From the NCBI GenBank assembly GCA_947499715.1, contig CANMPL010000010.1, positions 1 to 64,000 of the forward strand: DNA of 64,000 bases. The letters run 5' to 3'. Positions 1 through 8,534 of this stretch are shown here, in pieces. Position 1 is the stretch's first letter, and each line of letters begins with the position of its first letter. The notes below the pieces were generated by a model. That model made no database searches. It saw only the letters and a list, made by a program, of their open reading frames with translations, and was not told where the DNA came from. This DNA comes from an uncultured Paracoccaceae bacterium. GTDB taxonomy: Bacteria; Pseudomonadota; Alphaproteobacteria; Rhodobacterales; Rhodobacteraceae. The translations under genes and the position numbers were made by a program.

Positions 1-150
1 GCTCACCTCAAACGCATACTCGGGCTGGGACGGCTCCGATTACGTGGACCATGCGGCGCAAATGACGAATTCCTCCTCGCCGCCACTGCCCAAAACCTCC
101 GGAAATTGGCCAAGATCCTTCCTGCACCGCAGCAAACGCCCAAAGCCTGA
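1..150 (+). CDS. Transposase C-terminal end, IS1182-like (cut by window start)
   Basis: The first 49 codons before a TGA at 148-150 read as the conserved tail of IS1182/DUF772-type DDE transposases. The segment LGLGRLRLRGPCGANDEFLL is followed by AQNLRKLAKIL. The rest of the gene lies outside the window, so it cannot be said whether the copy is intact. It borders the accessory block to its right. The family call comes from pattern memory of that C-terminal motif, not from a search. No clear terminal inverted repeat could be defined. Confidence 0.6.
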   Translation, partial: AHLKRILGLGRLRLRGPCGANDEFLLAATAQNLRKLAKILPAPQQTPKA

Positions 151-413
151 CAAGAAAGGCACGCGCGCCTCGTTCAGGCCGCCACTTTCTGCGCCAGCAA
201 CGCGTTGTTTTTCCACAGAATGGGCGGAAAGCTGACGTTAGCGGCATCGCAGTATGGTCAAGCCCTCCACACTGGAAGCGGACATCTAAGATAACTTTGC
301 AGGCGTCTAAAAGCATGAGTCTGCCGCTTGTAAGAACAAATAAAGAACATCTTTCTTGCTAAAGGTGAATTTTAGGTGTAGCGTCACAGAAATACTTGTT
401 GTAAGCAACGGTT

Positions 414-884
414 ATGACCGTCGCGGGGAACATTCAATTCACGACACAGCAGGCTCGCTCGATCGCAGGGGTCTCCCCGGAAGCTTGGCGTCATAGGCGC
501 AAGCATCTTTCCCAACTTGCTGCGAAGAAGGGCAAAGCCGCAAGGTTCTCGATGGGTGAAATCGTGGCTTTATGCGCGGTCGAAGATGTTGTGAGTACGC
601 TTGGTTCTAAGGTTGTATTGCTGTCAGTCGGCTTGGATGAGATTTTTCAGGCATGTTCGTCAATGAACCTTCTCTACTTGAGGGAGTGTTCTTTTCTGGT
701 GACCGCGACAGAAGGCAAAGTTCTTAAGTCAGATCAAATCCGCAGCCTGCCAATGCCAACTATTGTGATCCCCTGTGAGCGGTTTGTCGATCAGGTCCTT
801 CGCGCCACTTTTCAAGATTCTGCAGAAACTCATCAGAAGCACCTACCATTCCCACCGGCTCCAGTCGCGAGTGGATCGGCATGA
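414..884 (+). CDS. Small HTH (MerR-like) protein, first gene of RM-like cassette
   Basis: This 156-aa protein has an N-terminal segment (about residues 9-60: FTTQQARSIAGVS, then RHRRKHL and FSMGEIVALCAVEDVV) that resembles a MerR/phage-type winged helix-turn-helix. The C-terminal half is not recognised and ends in a Pro-rich tail. Its stop codon overlaps the ATG of the methyltransferase gene by four bases (ATGA at 881-884), so the two are very probably translationally coupled. The position is that of a controller protein of a restriction-modification system or an accessory DNA-binding subunit; either role is inference. No strong Shine-Dalgarno precedes the ATG. Codon use and base composition are more A+T-rich than in the core genes of this window. 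Confidence 0.6.
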   Translation: MTVAGNIQFTTQQARSIAGVSPEAWRHRRKHLSQLAAKKGKAARFSMGEIVALCAVEDVVSTLGSKVVLLSVGLDEIFQACSSMNLLYLRECSFLVTATEGKVLKSDQIRSLPMPTIVIPCERFVDQVLRATFQDSAETHQKHLPFPPAPVASGSA

Positions 885-3800
885 AAAAATCCTTGAAGCT
901 ACTAGCCGAATTACTTGGCTACAACGGTGACGCAGGCTTTATCGTTGCGGACAGTTTTTCCAGTCTGCCAAATCACAAGCACGCTTTGAGGGTAGCAAAA
1001 AATGACATGGCAACCCATGCTGCATTTGGGCTGTGGACAGGTGGAAATGGCTCGCTTGCAGCGTCAGGTCATGCTCGTTTCACACCATTAGTCTTCTTGG
1101 CCAGCGTTGAAAGCGAAGCTCAAGCGAGGAAAGTACATCGGAGTGTTTGGAGCCAGGGCCTTGTACCCTATCTCTTAATCGTGTCGACAGACACTGTTTG
1201 GCTCTGTCAAGGCTTTGATTACAGTGCGACCGATTGGAGCGCGCGTGTGAAAGAGTTCGATTTATCTGAGCTCCAAGATCAAGACCAGCTTTCCTTAATA
1301 AAAAGCAAACTGAAACCTATTTCGGCTAACACGCTACGAAGTTCACTTGCTTGGCGTGATGAGGCGAGACTAGCTGATGAATTCGTTGACGAGCGCTTAT
1401 TGCAGTCACTCGCTGAACTGTCGATTATGTTCTCAACAGGCGAAACGGAGGATGATGCTGTTTCGCCTGCGGCCACAAATGCGCTGATCGCGCGACTTCT
1501 TTACTTCTATTTTTTGGTCGACAGGAAATTCATCACAGAGGAAAGACTGCAGTCTTGGGGATTGGATGGGATTGGCATCGATGACGATTGCTCATGGTCG
1601 CTGAAGGATACCAACGCGCTTTTCGATCGGTTGGACGAAGTTTTTAACGGTAGCATTTTTCCGTTGCCGAAGAAACACATCGGCTCGTTCAAAGAAGATC
1701 ACGTGAACCAACTTCGCCGAGTTCTTCGATCTGGGGAGTCAGCAACTGGGCAACTGAGTTTTTTCGACTATGATTTTGCAACCATACGAACAGAAACTCT
1801 ATCCGCGATTTATGAGATGTTCTTACGCAATGAATCTGAGAACGCGAGTAAACAATATGGTGCCTTTTACACCCCTCCTTACCTGGCAGATTATACTCTG
1901 GATCGACTGGAAGATCAGAAACCCTTCGCACGAGGAACACGGGTTTTAGATCCTGCTGCAGGATCCGGGGTTTTTTTGGTTGGTGCTTATCGAAGGATTG
2001 TCGAGGCTTGCCTTCCCACCGGCGTGACCCGGTTGCCACTTGATGATTTGCATGAATTGATGATGAGTAGCATTTTTGCGGTCGAGTTGAACGAAACTGC
2101 GTGCCACGTAGCCGCCTTCAGCTTGTACCTCACAATGCTTGACTATGTAGACCCAATTGAAGCTAATGACTATACAAGTTGGCCCGTAGTCGAAGGCGAG
2201 AGTCGGCTCTTCCCGCCCATGCTTGCCGTAAATAAACTTGGGCTAGCAAACATACAGGCAGCTGACTTTTTCTCTGATGAGGCCAGCGGAATTGCTTGCG
2301 ACGTAGTTGTTGGCAATCCACCGTGGGTATCAATTCTGCAACTGCAAAGTAAGAGGGCTTCAGACTATCTAAAGCATACGTCTGCGCCGATTGGGAACAA
2401 GCAAGTCGCTGAGCTTTTCACTTGGAAAGCTTATAAAGATCATCTTGTAGAGGATGGTCTACTTGGCCTGCTTTTGCCACAAAAGAGCTTGGTCAATGTT
2501 TGGTCAGAAAAATTCGTAGACTTCCTGAAAACCGAGACTGAAATTGTTGGAATATCTGACCTCGCCCATCTTAGATATAAGCTGTTCCGTCGCTCGGGCG
2601 CTAAGACAGCAGGATCAGAAGACAATTCGTCCTCAACAAGTGCTCGGCAGTCGACTGCGGCAATTATTCTAAGAAAGAGACAAGCAAGTTCCGACCATCA
2701 GTTTTGGTCATTCCGGCCACTTCTGTCATTGCAACCGCGTAGCCACCGAGGTCGACTATGGATTGTGATACATGACTGGACGCAAGCCCATTGGCACAAC
2801 CAAACCGAGACTAACGAACGTGCATGGCGTCGACTCTTTACTTGCACTCAGATTGATCGACATATCTTAAAGAAAATGGACGGCTACGTTGAGACCGGGC
2901 GCTTCTGTAGTATCGGCGGCTTGAGCGAGCTGGTCGGTCTGCGATTTACGATTAAGGACAACGAGAAACTGGACTCTAAATATGTTCTTTCTGCGGACCC
3001 AAAGAAGGTCACATACTGGCGAAGACAACTTGGCTTAGAGACAGAATTGTTTCCCGGCGACAAGGGTGCAGTCCCATTGCCGGTTGATCAAATGGAGAAG
3101 GCACCATCAGCAGCTCGCTCCTTTTTGACTGGGCACGTCATCCTCATGCCTCGAACCTGCGAAACTGCGATTTACGTTGAGGAGCCGATCGCAACGAAGT
3201 CATTTGTTGTCGGTAGTTTCAACCAAACCTTGGGATCATCCCTTGGTCGGCAACAACTAACGTTTTTGAAGGCCGTTGCAGCATATATGGCAACTAACAC
3301 TTTCCGCTATTTGTGTTTTGTGAACGGTCGACGAATGACAATTGATAGAGTTAGCGTCGAGCTGTCTGCAGTTACACCGCTTCCATGGCCATTCGGTGGC
3401 TTGGGGGACACTCGAATAGCAGAGTTTTTGAGAGCAGACCGTCGGAAGCGCGAAGATATAGTTCAGGAAGCTCTGATGCTTGGGCAGATCTACAAATTGG
3501 CGATTGACGAGTTTTCCACCCTAAGGAGAGGCTTCTCTGATGGAGCAACTCCTGCGGAAGCCCTCTCATCGGTTTCAACCGAGCAACTAGGAGCATATGA
3601 AGAGGCAGTGTTAAGTCAAGTTGATCGTGGGAAGGGGCGCTATGCGGTCAACTCTATGTCGCTGGAGAATAACTTGATTGCTACAGAAATTCGATACGTC
3701 AAAAACAAAACAGGCAAATCAGTCAGGCAAAAACAAGGCCAATTTATAGATAAGGCAATTTCAAACTACCAACATCAAGGCGCGAGCGGCATGACTCAAA

Positions 3801-3952
3801 GCCGCTATCTCTGGCACTCGCGAGACGATATGACAACAGTTCTAATCAAGCCGAAGGAGCGTTTGCACTGGACACTGGATAGAGCATTTTCCGACGCAGA
3901 CCTGGTTATGGCTGCAGCAATGTCCGGCATCGTGAGTGCTGAAGTCGCGTGA
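881..3952 (+). CDS. N6-adenine DNA methyltransferase, Eco57I/type IIG-like
   Basis: This 1023-aa protein carries the class I amino-methyltransferase signature in order: motif X-like YGAFYTPPYLADYTL (residues 326-340), SAM-binding motif I VLDPAAGSGVFL (355-366), and catalytic motif IV NPPW (about residue 478). It is expected to transfer a methyl group to adenine N6 in a DNA target. The first ~300 residues have no clear motif but resemble the N-terminal region of large type II RM methylases. The C-terminal ~400 residues would contain the target-recognition part. It overlaps its neighbours by four bases on both sides, which marks a three-gene operon. It could be the modification half of a split RM system with the downstream nuclease-like gene, or a type IIG enzyme. 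It differs from BREX PglX in having NPPW rather than NPPY. The methyltransferase call is firm and the system type is open. Confidence 0.88.
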   Translation: MKKSLKLLAELLGYNGDAGFIVADSFSSLPNHKHALRVAKNDMATHAAFGLWTGGNGSLAASGHARFTPLVFLASVESEAQARKVHRSVWSQGLVPYLLIVSTDTVWLCQGFDYSATDWSARVKEFDLSELQDQDQLSLIKSKLKPISANTLRSSLAWRDEARLADEFVDERLLQSLAELSIMFSTGETEDDAVSPAATNALIARLLYFYFLVDRKFITEERLQSWGLDGIGIDDDCSWSLKDTNALFDRLDEVFNGSIFPLPKKHIGSFKEDHVNQLRRVLRSGESATGQLSFFDYDFATIRTETLSAIYEMFLRNESENASKQYGAFYTPPYLADYTLDRLEDQKPFARGTRVLDPAAGSGVFLVGAYRRIVEACLPTGVTRLPLDDLHELMMSSIFAVELNETACHVAAFSLYLTMLDYVDPIEANDYTSWPVVEGESRLFPPMLAVNKLGLANIQAADFFSDEASGIACDVVVGNPPWVSILQLQSKRASDYLKHTSAPIGNKQVAELFTWKAYKDHLVEDGLLGLLLPQKSLVNVWSEKFVDFLKTETEIVGISDLAHLRYKLFRRSGAKTAGSEDNSSSTSARQSTAAIILRKRQASSDHQFWSFRPLLSLQPRSHRGRLWIVIHDWTQAHWHNQTETNERAWRRLFTCTQIDRHILKKMDGYVETGRFCSIGGLSELVGLRFTIKDNEKLDSKYVLSADPKKVTYWRRQLGLETELFPGDKGAVPLPVDQMEKAPSAARSFLTGHVILMPRTCETAIYVEEPIATKSFVVGSFNQTLGSSLGRQQLTFLKAVAAYMATNTFRYLCFVNGRRMTIDRVSVELSAVTPLPWPFGGLGDTRIAEFLRADRRKREDIVQEALMLGQIYKLAIDEFSTLRRGFSDGATPAEALSSVSTEQLGAYEEAVLSQVDRGKGRYAVNSMSLENNLIATEIRYVKNKTGKSVRQKQGQFIDKAISNYQHQGASGMTQSRYLWHSRDDMTTVLIKPKERLHWTLDRAFSDADLVMAAAMSGIVSAEVA

Positions 3953-4632
3953 CGGATGAAATCACATTAGAAGACTGGTTAGTGGATCGAGGTCACACCC
4001 CTCAACAGGCTGAGCTTTGGTGTGATTTTATTTCCGACTCTATTGATCTTTTTGATGACGGCCATGCGCTGCTGTGTACGACGGCCGAATGGGCGTCATT
4101 CTTGACTGGCTGCAATGCTGCGCACCCCACAGAGCCGGAAATTACTTCTGGACTGGGCGACCGAATGAGGCGACTACAACACGAGGCCCCCATGGATAGC
4201 AATCGCGATAAGCTACAAGTGGCATACGAGGTTGCACCAATTGGCGACGAAAGCCATGGGATTAGGAAACCGAAAGCAGATTTTGAGATAAGAAGGAAAT
4301 TTGAGGCAGGTTATTCTGCGTCGTTTGTAGTGGAAGCCAAACCGCTTCGGACATCCGGTGACATGAACAATCGCTATCTTGGGACGGAGGGGATCGGGTG
4401 TTTCCTTGAAAGAGACCCGCCATATTCTCGTGACACAATCGTGGGTATGGTAGGCTATGCCTTGAAAGGTTATTCAAAGTGGTTTCCACTTTTGGCGTCA
4501 ATTCCGTCAATCAGCGGAATCAATAAGGTTTTTCTCCAAAGTGGAAAATCGTGCCTTGTTTCCGAACACGAGCGTAAGGCGCTGAAACTGCCAAATGCGA
4601 CTGTGACACATACTATTCTTAACTATACTTAA
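3949..4632 (+). CDS. PD-(D/E)XK nuclease-like protein, last gene of RM-like cassette
   Basis: This 227-aa protein starts at a GTG whose bases overlap the methyltransferase stop (GTGA at 3949-3952). The central region has a plausible PD-(D/E)XK core: E94 in VAYEV, D111 in KADFEI, then E129 and K131 in SFVVEAKPL. The strand-D-strand-ExK spacing is typical of restriction endonuclease folds. The conserved-looking ELWCDFISDSI near the N terminus is not assigned. Given the context, cleavage of DNA lacking the neighbour's methylation is the natural guess, but this is inferred from fold motif and operon position only. An alternative is a non-cleaving accessory subunit. Confidence 0.62.
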   Translation: MTDEITLEDWLVDRGHTPQQAELWCDFISDSIDLFDDGHALLCTTAEWASFLTGCNAAHPTEPEITSGLGDRMRRLQHEAPMDSNRDKLQVAYEVAPIGDESHGIRKPKADFEIRRKFEAGYSASFVVEAKPLRTSGDMNNRYLGTEGIGCFLERDPPYSRDTIVGMVGYALKGYSKWFPLLASIPSISGINKVFLQSGKSCLVSEHERKALKLPNATVTHTILNYT

Positions 4633-4750
4633 GGTTATCCGTCCCAATCCGCGTACGTTTTTTCTGCACGCGGCAGCTAACGCGAATGGCGACTATGCGA
4701 AAGCTGCGATGCGAAATGTAACCGAATTTCAAGCGGCAACTTTGGGCTGG

Positions 4751-5437
4751 TCAAATTCTTCGAACGAACTCCTCCCATCCCCCGGCCAAGGCTTTGTCAA
4801 CTGCTGCAGTAATTTCCTCTCTCCCGTTTTTTCGCAATGAATTCCTAGAAAAACCGTCATATCCAATGCACTCGTCGGCACGGCCCGCAAGCAGTTCGCA
4901 CCAAGTTCTCATGGATGAAATACACTTCTCTAAGTCAGTCCGGGTCAGTGAATGACCGGTTTGTTGGCCGTGCAGTATCTTTTTTCTGTATTGATATGCA
5001 GTATTCGTGTCCCGCTTTAACACTTTGTATTGGTCCTCCATCATATCTTTCACTGAGCAGTTTGAAAGGCGGTAGATCGCTCCGATGAATTTGTCGTGGT
5101 TGGCCGTAGTCTTCTTTCGAATAGCTTCTCGCACGACCGTCTTGTGTTCACTCACTTCATCTTCGAAAACCGAGTGCTGAAAGATCAGGTTCGAGGTCAG
5201 TCTTCTGAGCTGTTTCTCCAGCTTCACCCATGAGATCGTGAATGCATCCACCGCTCGTGTTTCCGCATCCGACTTGAGCAACAAGTCTACCGTAGAGAAT
5301 TCGAGTGAAGCTGTGTTTTTCATATTCAAGACCAATTCTTCAATGAGATTCACGCTGTCAGTTAACAAATGCTCTCCAAGGTGTCGACATCCGCATATCT
5401 GCTTTGAGGAAAACCGCGCTGCGGCGATCAACGACAT
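4751..5437 (-). CDS. HEPN-motif protein, putative RNase
   Basis: This protein of up to 228 aa is all-helical in appearance and contains YRKKILHGQQTG (RKKILH at residues 151-156), matching the R-X4-6-H active-site signature of HEPN ribonucleases. A conserved-looking tail GYDGFSRNSLRKN follows. The first 38 residues may not be translated: an internal ATG at 5323 (MKNTASLEFSTVD) begins the part with family-like character, and neither start has a convincing ribosome-binding site. It lies downstream of, and in the same direction as, a second HEPN-motif gene and converges on the RM-like cassette. HEPN domains are common in toxin-antitoxin and phage-defence RNases. The substrate and partner here are unknown. 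Confidence 0.65.
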   Translation of the reverse strand: MSLIAAARFSSKQICGCRHLGEHLLTDSVNLIEELVLNMKNTASLEFSTVDLLLKSDAETRAVDAFTISWVKLEKQLRRLTSNLIFQHSVFEDEVSEHKTVVREAIRKKTTANHDKFIGAIYRLSNCSVKDMMEDQYKVLKRDTNTAYQYRKKILHGQQTGHSLTRTDLEKCISSMRTWCELLAGRADECIGYDGFSRNSLRKNGREEITAAVDKALAGGWEEFVRRI

Positions 5438-5488
5438 GGACAGAGTCGGCTCTGGGCCGGTCGTCGGAATGACCGCTTAAGGTGGCTA

Positions 5489-6553
5489 CTAGTCGTCTTT
5501 GGTCCAACCTGCTTGCCCCTCGCAGAAATCGCATCCCGAATGGTAGCTGAATTCCATGTCTCCACCTCCGATTTGCCGTTCATTGCACCAGTCGCACAGC
5601 GGGGCTGAGTCGGAAGTTGCCAGGCACTCTGTGCAGATGAACGTGTCATGGTGCTGGACAACGCTATGGTAGCCGAAACACATCGCACAGTTCATGGGCG
5701 CCTCGAAATCTGTAGGATCTGAGTTTTCGGTGTCCAGCACATCGGCCAGTTCTTCTGAAGTCACAACGTGCCCGCATTCCTCGCAGACATGCGACTCAAA
5801 ATCGGGTTCTATGTGGAGGACCTCGCCGCACTCGTACGGGCAGGGTATTTCGATGAAGGCTTCCACCAAGCCGCAAACCCGACAGTGCTTTTCAAAAAGC
5901 ACGTCAGATAGTTCGTTGACTGCGGCAGCCTCACACCCGCAGACTGAACAGTCTTGGAATGCGGTTCCGGCTTTCCTGTCGGCTTCGATCTTGGGCTTGA
6001 GACGATCAAAGGCAACACTCAGGAAAGCTCGGTTTTGCTTCATCCGCCAACGGACAGTCGCGATCTTAGTGTCGAACTCCTCAAACTGGTCGCCCCAGTC
6101 CGACAGAAGGCGTTCCAAGTAATACCAACTAAGACACTGCTCTTTGACGATTCCTTCAATCATTGCTTGACCCGCTTTTGTCATCCCGGCCTCGTGAAAG
6201 AAATGAATCATTTGGTTTCGGTGAGCCGCGATCTTTGCGAACTGAGCCACCGCATCCTTCGAGATGTTCTCGCTACAAGCACCATTCAGCCGCCTAATGG
6301 CGTCGCCCTGCGTTACGGTCTTGCACTGGCCAGATAGAAAATTGTCCAATGTGACATCCGAAGCGCGTTCTACGACGAGGGTCCAATGCTCACGCATTAG
6401 ACGGGCTTTCAAAAGCAGTTCGACCGCAGTTGCGAAATGGATCACTGAATACTTGGGGCAATCTTTAATCTCTTCGATCGATCTCTCAAGGAAATCGAAC
6501 GCGCTTTCGGAAAGGTTCCTCAAGGCGGCTTTGAGGTTCTTCTCCGTCATCAT
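5489..6553 (-). CDS. HEPN domain protein with C-terminal zinc ribbons
   Basis: This 354-aa protein has two parts. Residues about 1-160 are helical and include HFATAVELLLKARLM and the motif HRNQMIHFF (111-119), an R-N-X3-H HEPN active-site signature. Residues 200-335 contain eight Cys pairs (CSVC 202, CRVC 224, CPYEC 238, CEEC 257, CAMC 289, CTEC 307, CDWC 320, CDFC 331), enough for about four zinc ribbons that could bind nucleic acid. GGAAGG sits a short distance upstream of the ATGATG start. It is followed after 51 bases by the second HEPN gene on the same strand. The likely role is an RNase with a nucleic-acid-sensing tail, possibly in defence; this is inference from motif and neighbourhood. 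Confidence 0.7.
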   Translation of the reverse strand: MMTEKNLKAALRNLSESAFDFLERSIEEIKDCPKYSVIHFATAVELLLKARLMREHWTLVVERASDVTLDNFLSGQCKTVTQGDAIRRLNGACSENISKDAVAQFAKIAAHRNQMIHFFHEAGMTKAGQAMIEGIVKEQCLSWYYLERLLSDWGDQFEEFDTKIATVRWRMKQNRAFLSVAFDRLKPKIEADRKAGTAFQDCSVCGCEAAAVNELSDVLFEKHCRVCGLVEAFIEIPCPYECGEVLHIEPDFESHVCEECGHVVTSEELADVLDTENSDPTDFEAPMNCAMCFGYHSVVQHHDTFICTECLATSDSAPLCDWCNERQIGGGDMEFSYHSGCDFCEGQAGWTKDD

Positions 6554-6942
6554 CTCATACCTTCCAACCGATCTTTCTCCACGATTTCGATCGGTTGCCG
6601 ACCGCGTGGCTTGGATTTGACGATAGCATGTGAGCGATATCGTCCATTTCCAGTCTGAATTGGATAGCTTTGTCCGGCAAGCGTGAGTTCATAAATGATT
6701 AGCTCTCGCGTTTGCAGCGAAGGTCCTGTCTGACGGGCCGCGCCGCAGCATCAAAGACTCTCGCTGGATGTCGGCTTTGGGCCGTCTTCGATAGCCGCAA
6801 ACAGATGGACATCTATCCAGTGTTGCCATGGAAATGGACAGGCTGAAACTTCGTTTCGTGAAACTCCAAAATGCGGTGAACGTTATGATTGCCGAGTTCC
6901 GACTGAGTATACCCCATTTAATTGAGCATTGGTTTTCGATTC
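6554..6942. other. Intergenic region, 389 bases, with a degenerate repeat copy
   Basis: No supported gene was found on either strand; the open frames here lack ribosome-binding sites and family character. It separates the HEPN genes from the EF-hand gene and carries one copy of a dispersed repeat (core at 6735-6752). Confidence 0.6.
6735..6752 (+). repeat. Dispersed intergenic repeat, copy 1 core
   Basis: The core GGGCCGCGCCGCAGCATC matches the copy at 10369-10386 with one substitution and the copy at 14247-14265 with small changes. A similar right part, containing an ATGTCGGCTTTGGGCC-like string, follows it. Related strings occur in intergenic DNA only. Confidence 0.5.
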
Positions 6943-8517
6943 TCATTTGTCCCCGCAGGTTTGCTCTGTCAAACATTGCCCGGTTTCCTTTACGTAAATC
7001 TTGGAGTGGCCAGGGTCCCCGGCGGGCATATCGATCTCATTTGGCAGATTGAACTGCACGCTGTGTGATCCATTGAGGCCAGCGGGAAAGCGCGTCATAG
7101 ATCTGGTAATCATATAACGACCATTGCCCTCGTAAATGAGGCCCCCGTCCGCTATCAACTGGAGTAACCCGGCTTCCTGTGGCAATACCACATAAGGCTG
7201 AGCGGGAACCGGCGCATGCACCTCTTCAGGTGAAAACGGAACAAGACCCGCTGGATTGAAATGCATCATCGATCGCAATGGCCCCATGCCCGACTTGTCA
7301 TCGACTGCGGGTAGAAATGGGCCGCCGTCTCGCGATATCCCATCATTGCTCAGTGCGTAGGTATGATCCGCAAGGGTAAATTCTACCGGAGAGTCATATG
7401 GACGCTTAAGCAATTCGACCACGGCAGAATCGATTCCCGGCGGGACTTGATAACCCGACATGTAGTAACTGACCTGGATATGATTGAAATCGCGCCCCAG
7501 CCACTCCGCTAGCATCGCAATTTGCGCGTCTGATTTGTTGTCACGTTTGGTCACAGCCGATCCAAAACAAGTCCCATAAGTTACAAATGTGGTTACGTTT
7601 GGATCCAGACCAGTCACCCCAGCACGTCCAGAGCCATCAGGTGAAGTAGCGACCAAGACCAATCTCTCAATGCGGTCGGTCGCGCCTTTGAAGCGCCATA
7701 TCTGCGGCGCAAATGCCTGCGCAAAGATATAGAGTGGCGTTTCGCCATCTGAAATCCTTATATCGACTGAAGAGGTCACCGTATCCTGACCAGCCAACGT
7801 AACGGTGGTCAGGCTGCGACCCGAGCGCCCGCTTAGGAAAACGGTCTCGACATTGTCGGACGGTTTGGGTGCGTTGCATAGTGCTGTTGGGCGAGTGTCC
7901 GTGGCGATTGACGGGTTAGATCTTTGTGGTAGCGGAACTTGATCCAAAACGTTGACTAACTTGGTTACTTCGTCAGACGTCACTTGACCATCTTTGTCAA
8001 AATCAAAGACCATCAGATCGATCAGCCTCATCGACTGACGAGGACTATTTTCGATCGACTGGGCGACAGCCGCGCGAATTTCGTTTCGGTCCAGCGCGCG
8101 GTCATTATTCTTATCATAAAGCCCCAGTTTTGTTGCCAAGTCGGCTTTCAGTTGTGGCGCTAGATGTGTCTCTTGGAGGTGGATTTCATCGGCTGAAACG
8201 GCACCATCGCCGTCGAGATCGTAGCTTATGAAGGTCAAAAGTGTTCGGTTGCGTTGCTGGGCGCGCGCGCGCTTGCCGTACAAATCAACAGCGTCCGAGG
8301 TCAGGATGCCGTTCGGTGCCATTTCGAAGAATTGTTGCATGATCTGGCGGAGAGCCCCGCTTGGGTTTGAGGAAACTCTCCTCCGGACGTCCTCGGGCAA
8401 TTTTGCTGCAAAGTCCCTGAGCTCAGGATCGACCTGCTGTGAGGTTGCTTCGATAGGCATTAATAGCAACGCTGTGGTCGCAAGGTGCATTAGAAGTTGC
8501 ATAAATTTCTGGGTCAT
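6943..8517 (-). CDS. Secreted EF-hand protein of unknown function
   Basis: This 524-aa protein has an N-terminal signal peptide (hydrophobic ATTALLLM core, cleavage near residue 25). Three EF-hand calcium loops follow: DLDGDGAVSADE (100-111), DKNNDRALDRNE (135-146) and DFDKDGQVTSDE (172-183). The remaining ~340 residues match nothing I recognise. They include LSGRSGRSLTTVTLAG and a region resembling the uncharacterised secreted partner upstream only in general character. AAGGCGA precedes the ATG. The upstream gene ends 17 bases before it, so the two probably form one transcript. Calcium binding in the periplasm or outside the cell is a fair inference; the function is unknown. Confidence 0.7.
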   Translation of the reverse strand: MTQKFMQLLMHLATTALLLMPIEATSQQVDPELRDFAAKLPEDVRRRVSSNPSGALRQIMQQFFEMAPNGILTSDAVDLYGKRARAQQRNRTLLTFISYDLDGDGAVSADEIHLQETHLAPQLKADLATKLGLYDKNNDRALDRNEIRAAVAQSIENSPRQSMRLIDLMVFDFDKDGQVTSDEVTKLVNVLDQVPLPQRSNPSIATDTRPTALCNAPKPSDNVETVFLSGRSGRSLTTVTLAGQDTVTSSVDIRISDGETPLYIFAQAFAPQIWRFKGATDRIERLVLVATSPDGSGRAGVTGLDPNVTTFVTYGTCFGSAVTKRDNKSDAQIAMLAEWLGRDFNHIQVSYYMSGYQVPPGIDSAVVELLKRPYDSPVEFTLADHTYALSNDGISRDGGPFLPAVDDKSGMGPLRSMMHFNPAGLVPFSPEEVHAPVPAQPYVVLPQEAGLLQLIADGGLIYEGNGRYMITRSMTRFPAGLNGSHSVQFNLPNEIDMPAGDPGHSKIYVKETGQCLTEQTCGDK

Positions 8518-8534
8518 AGATTCGCCTTAAGTTT

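Noticed and set aside
881-3952. BREX PglX or DISARM methylase
   Set aside because: The catalytic motif is NPPW and none of the companion genes of those systems (pglZ, brxC, drmA and others) is nearby.
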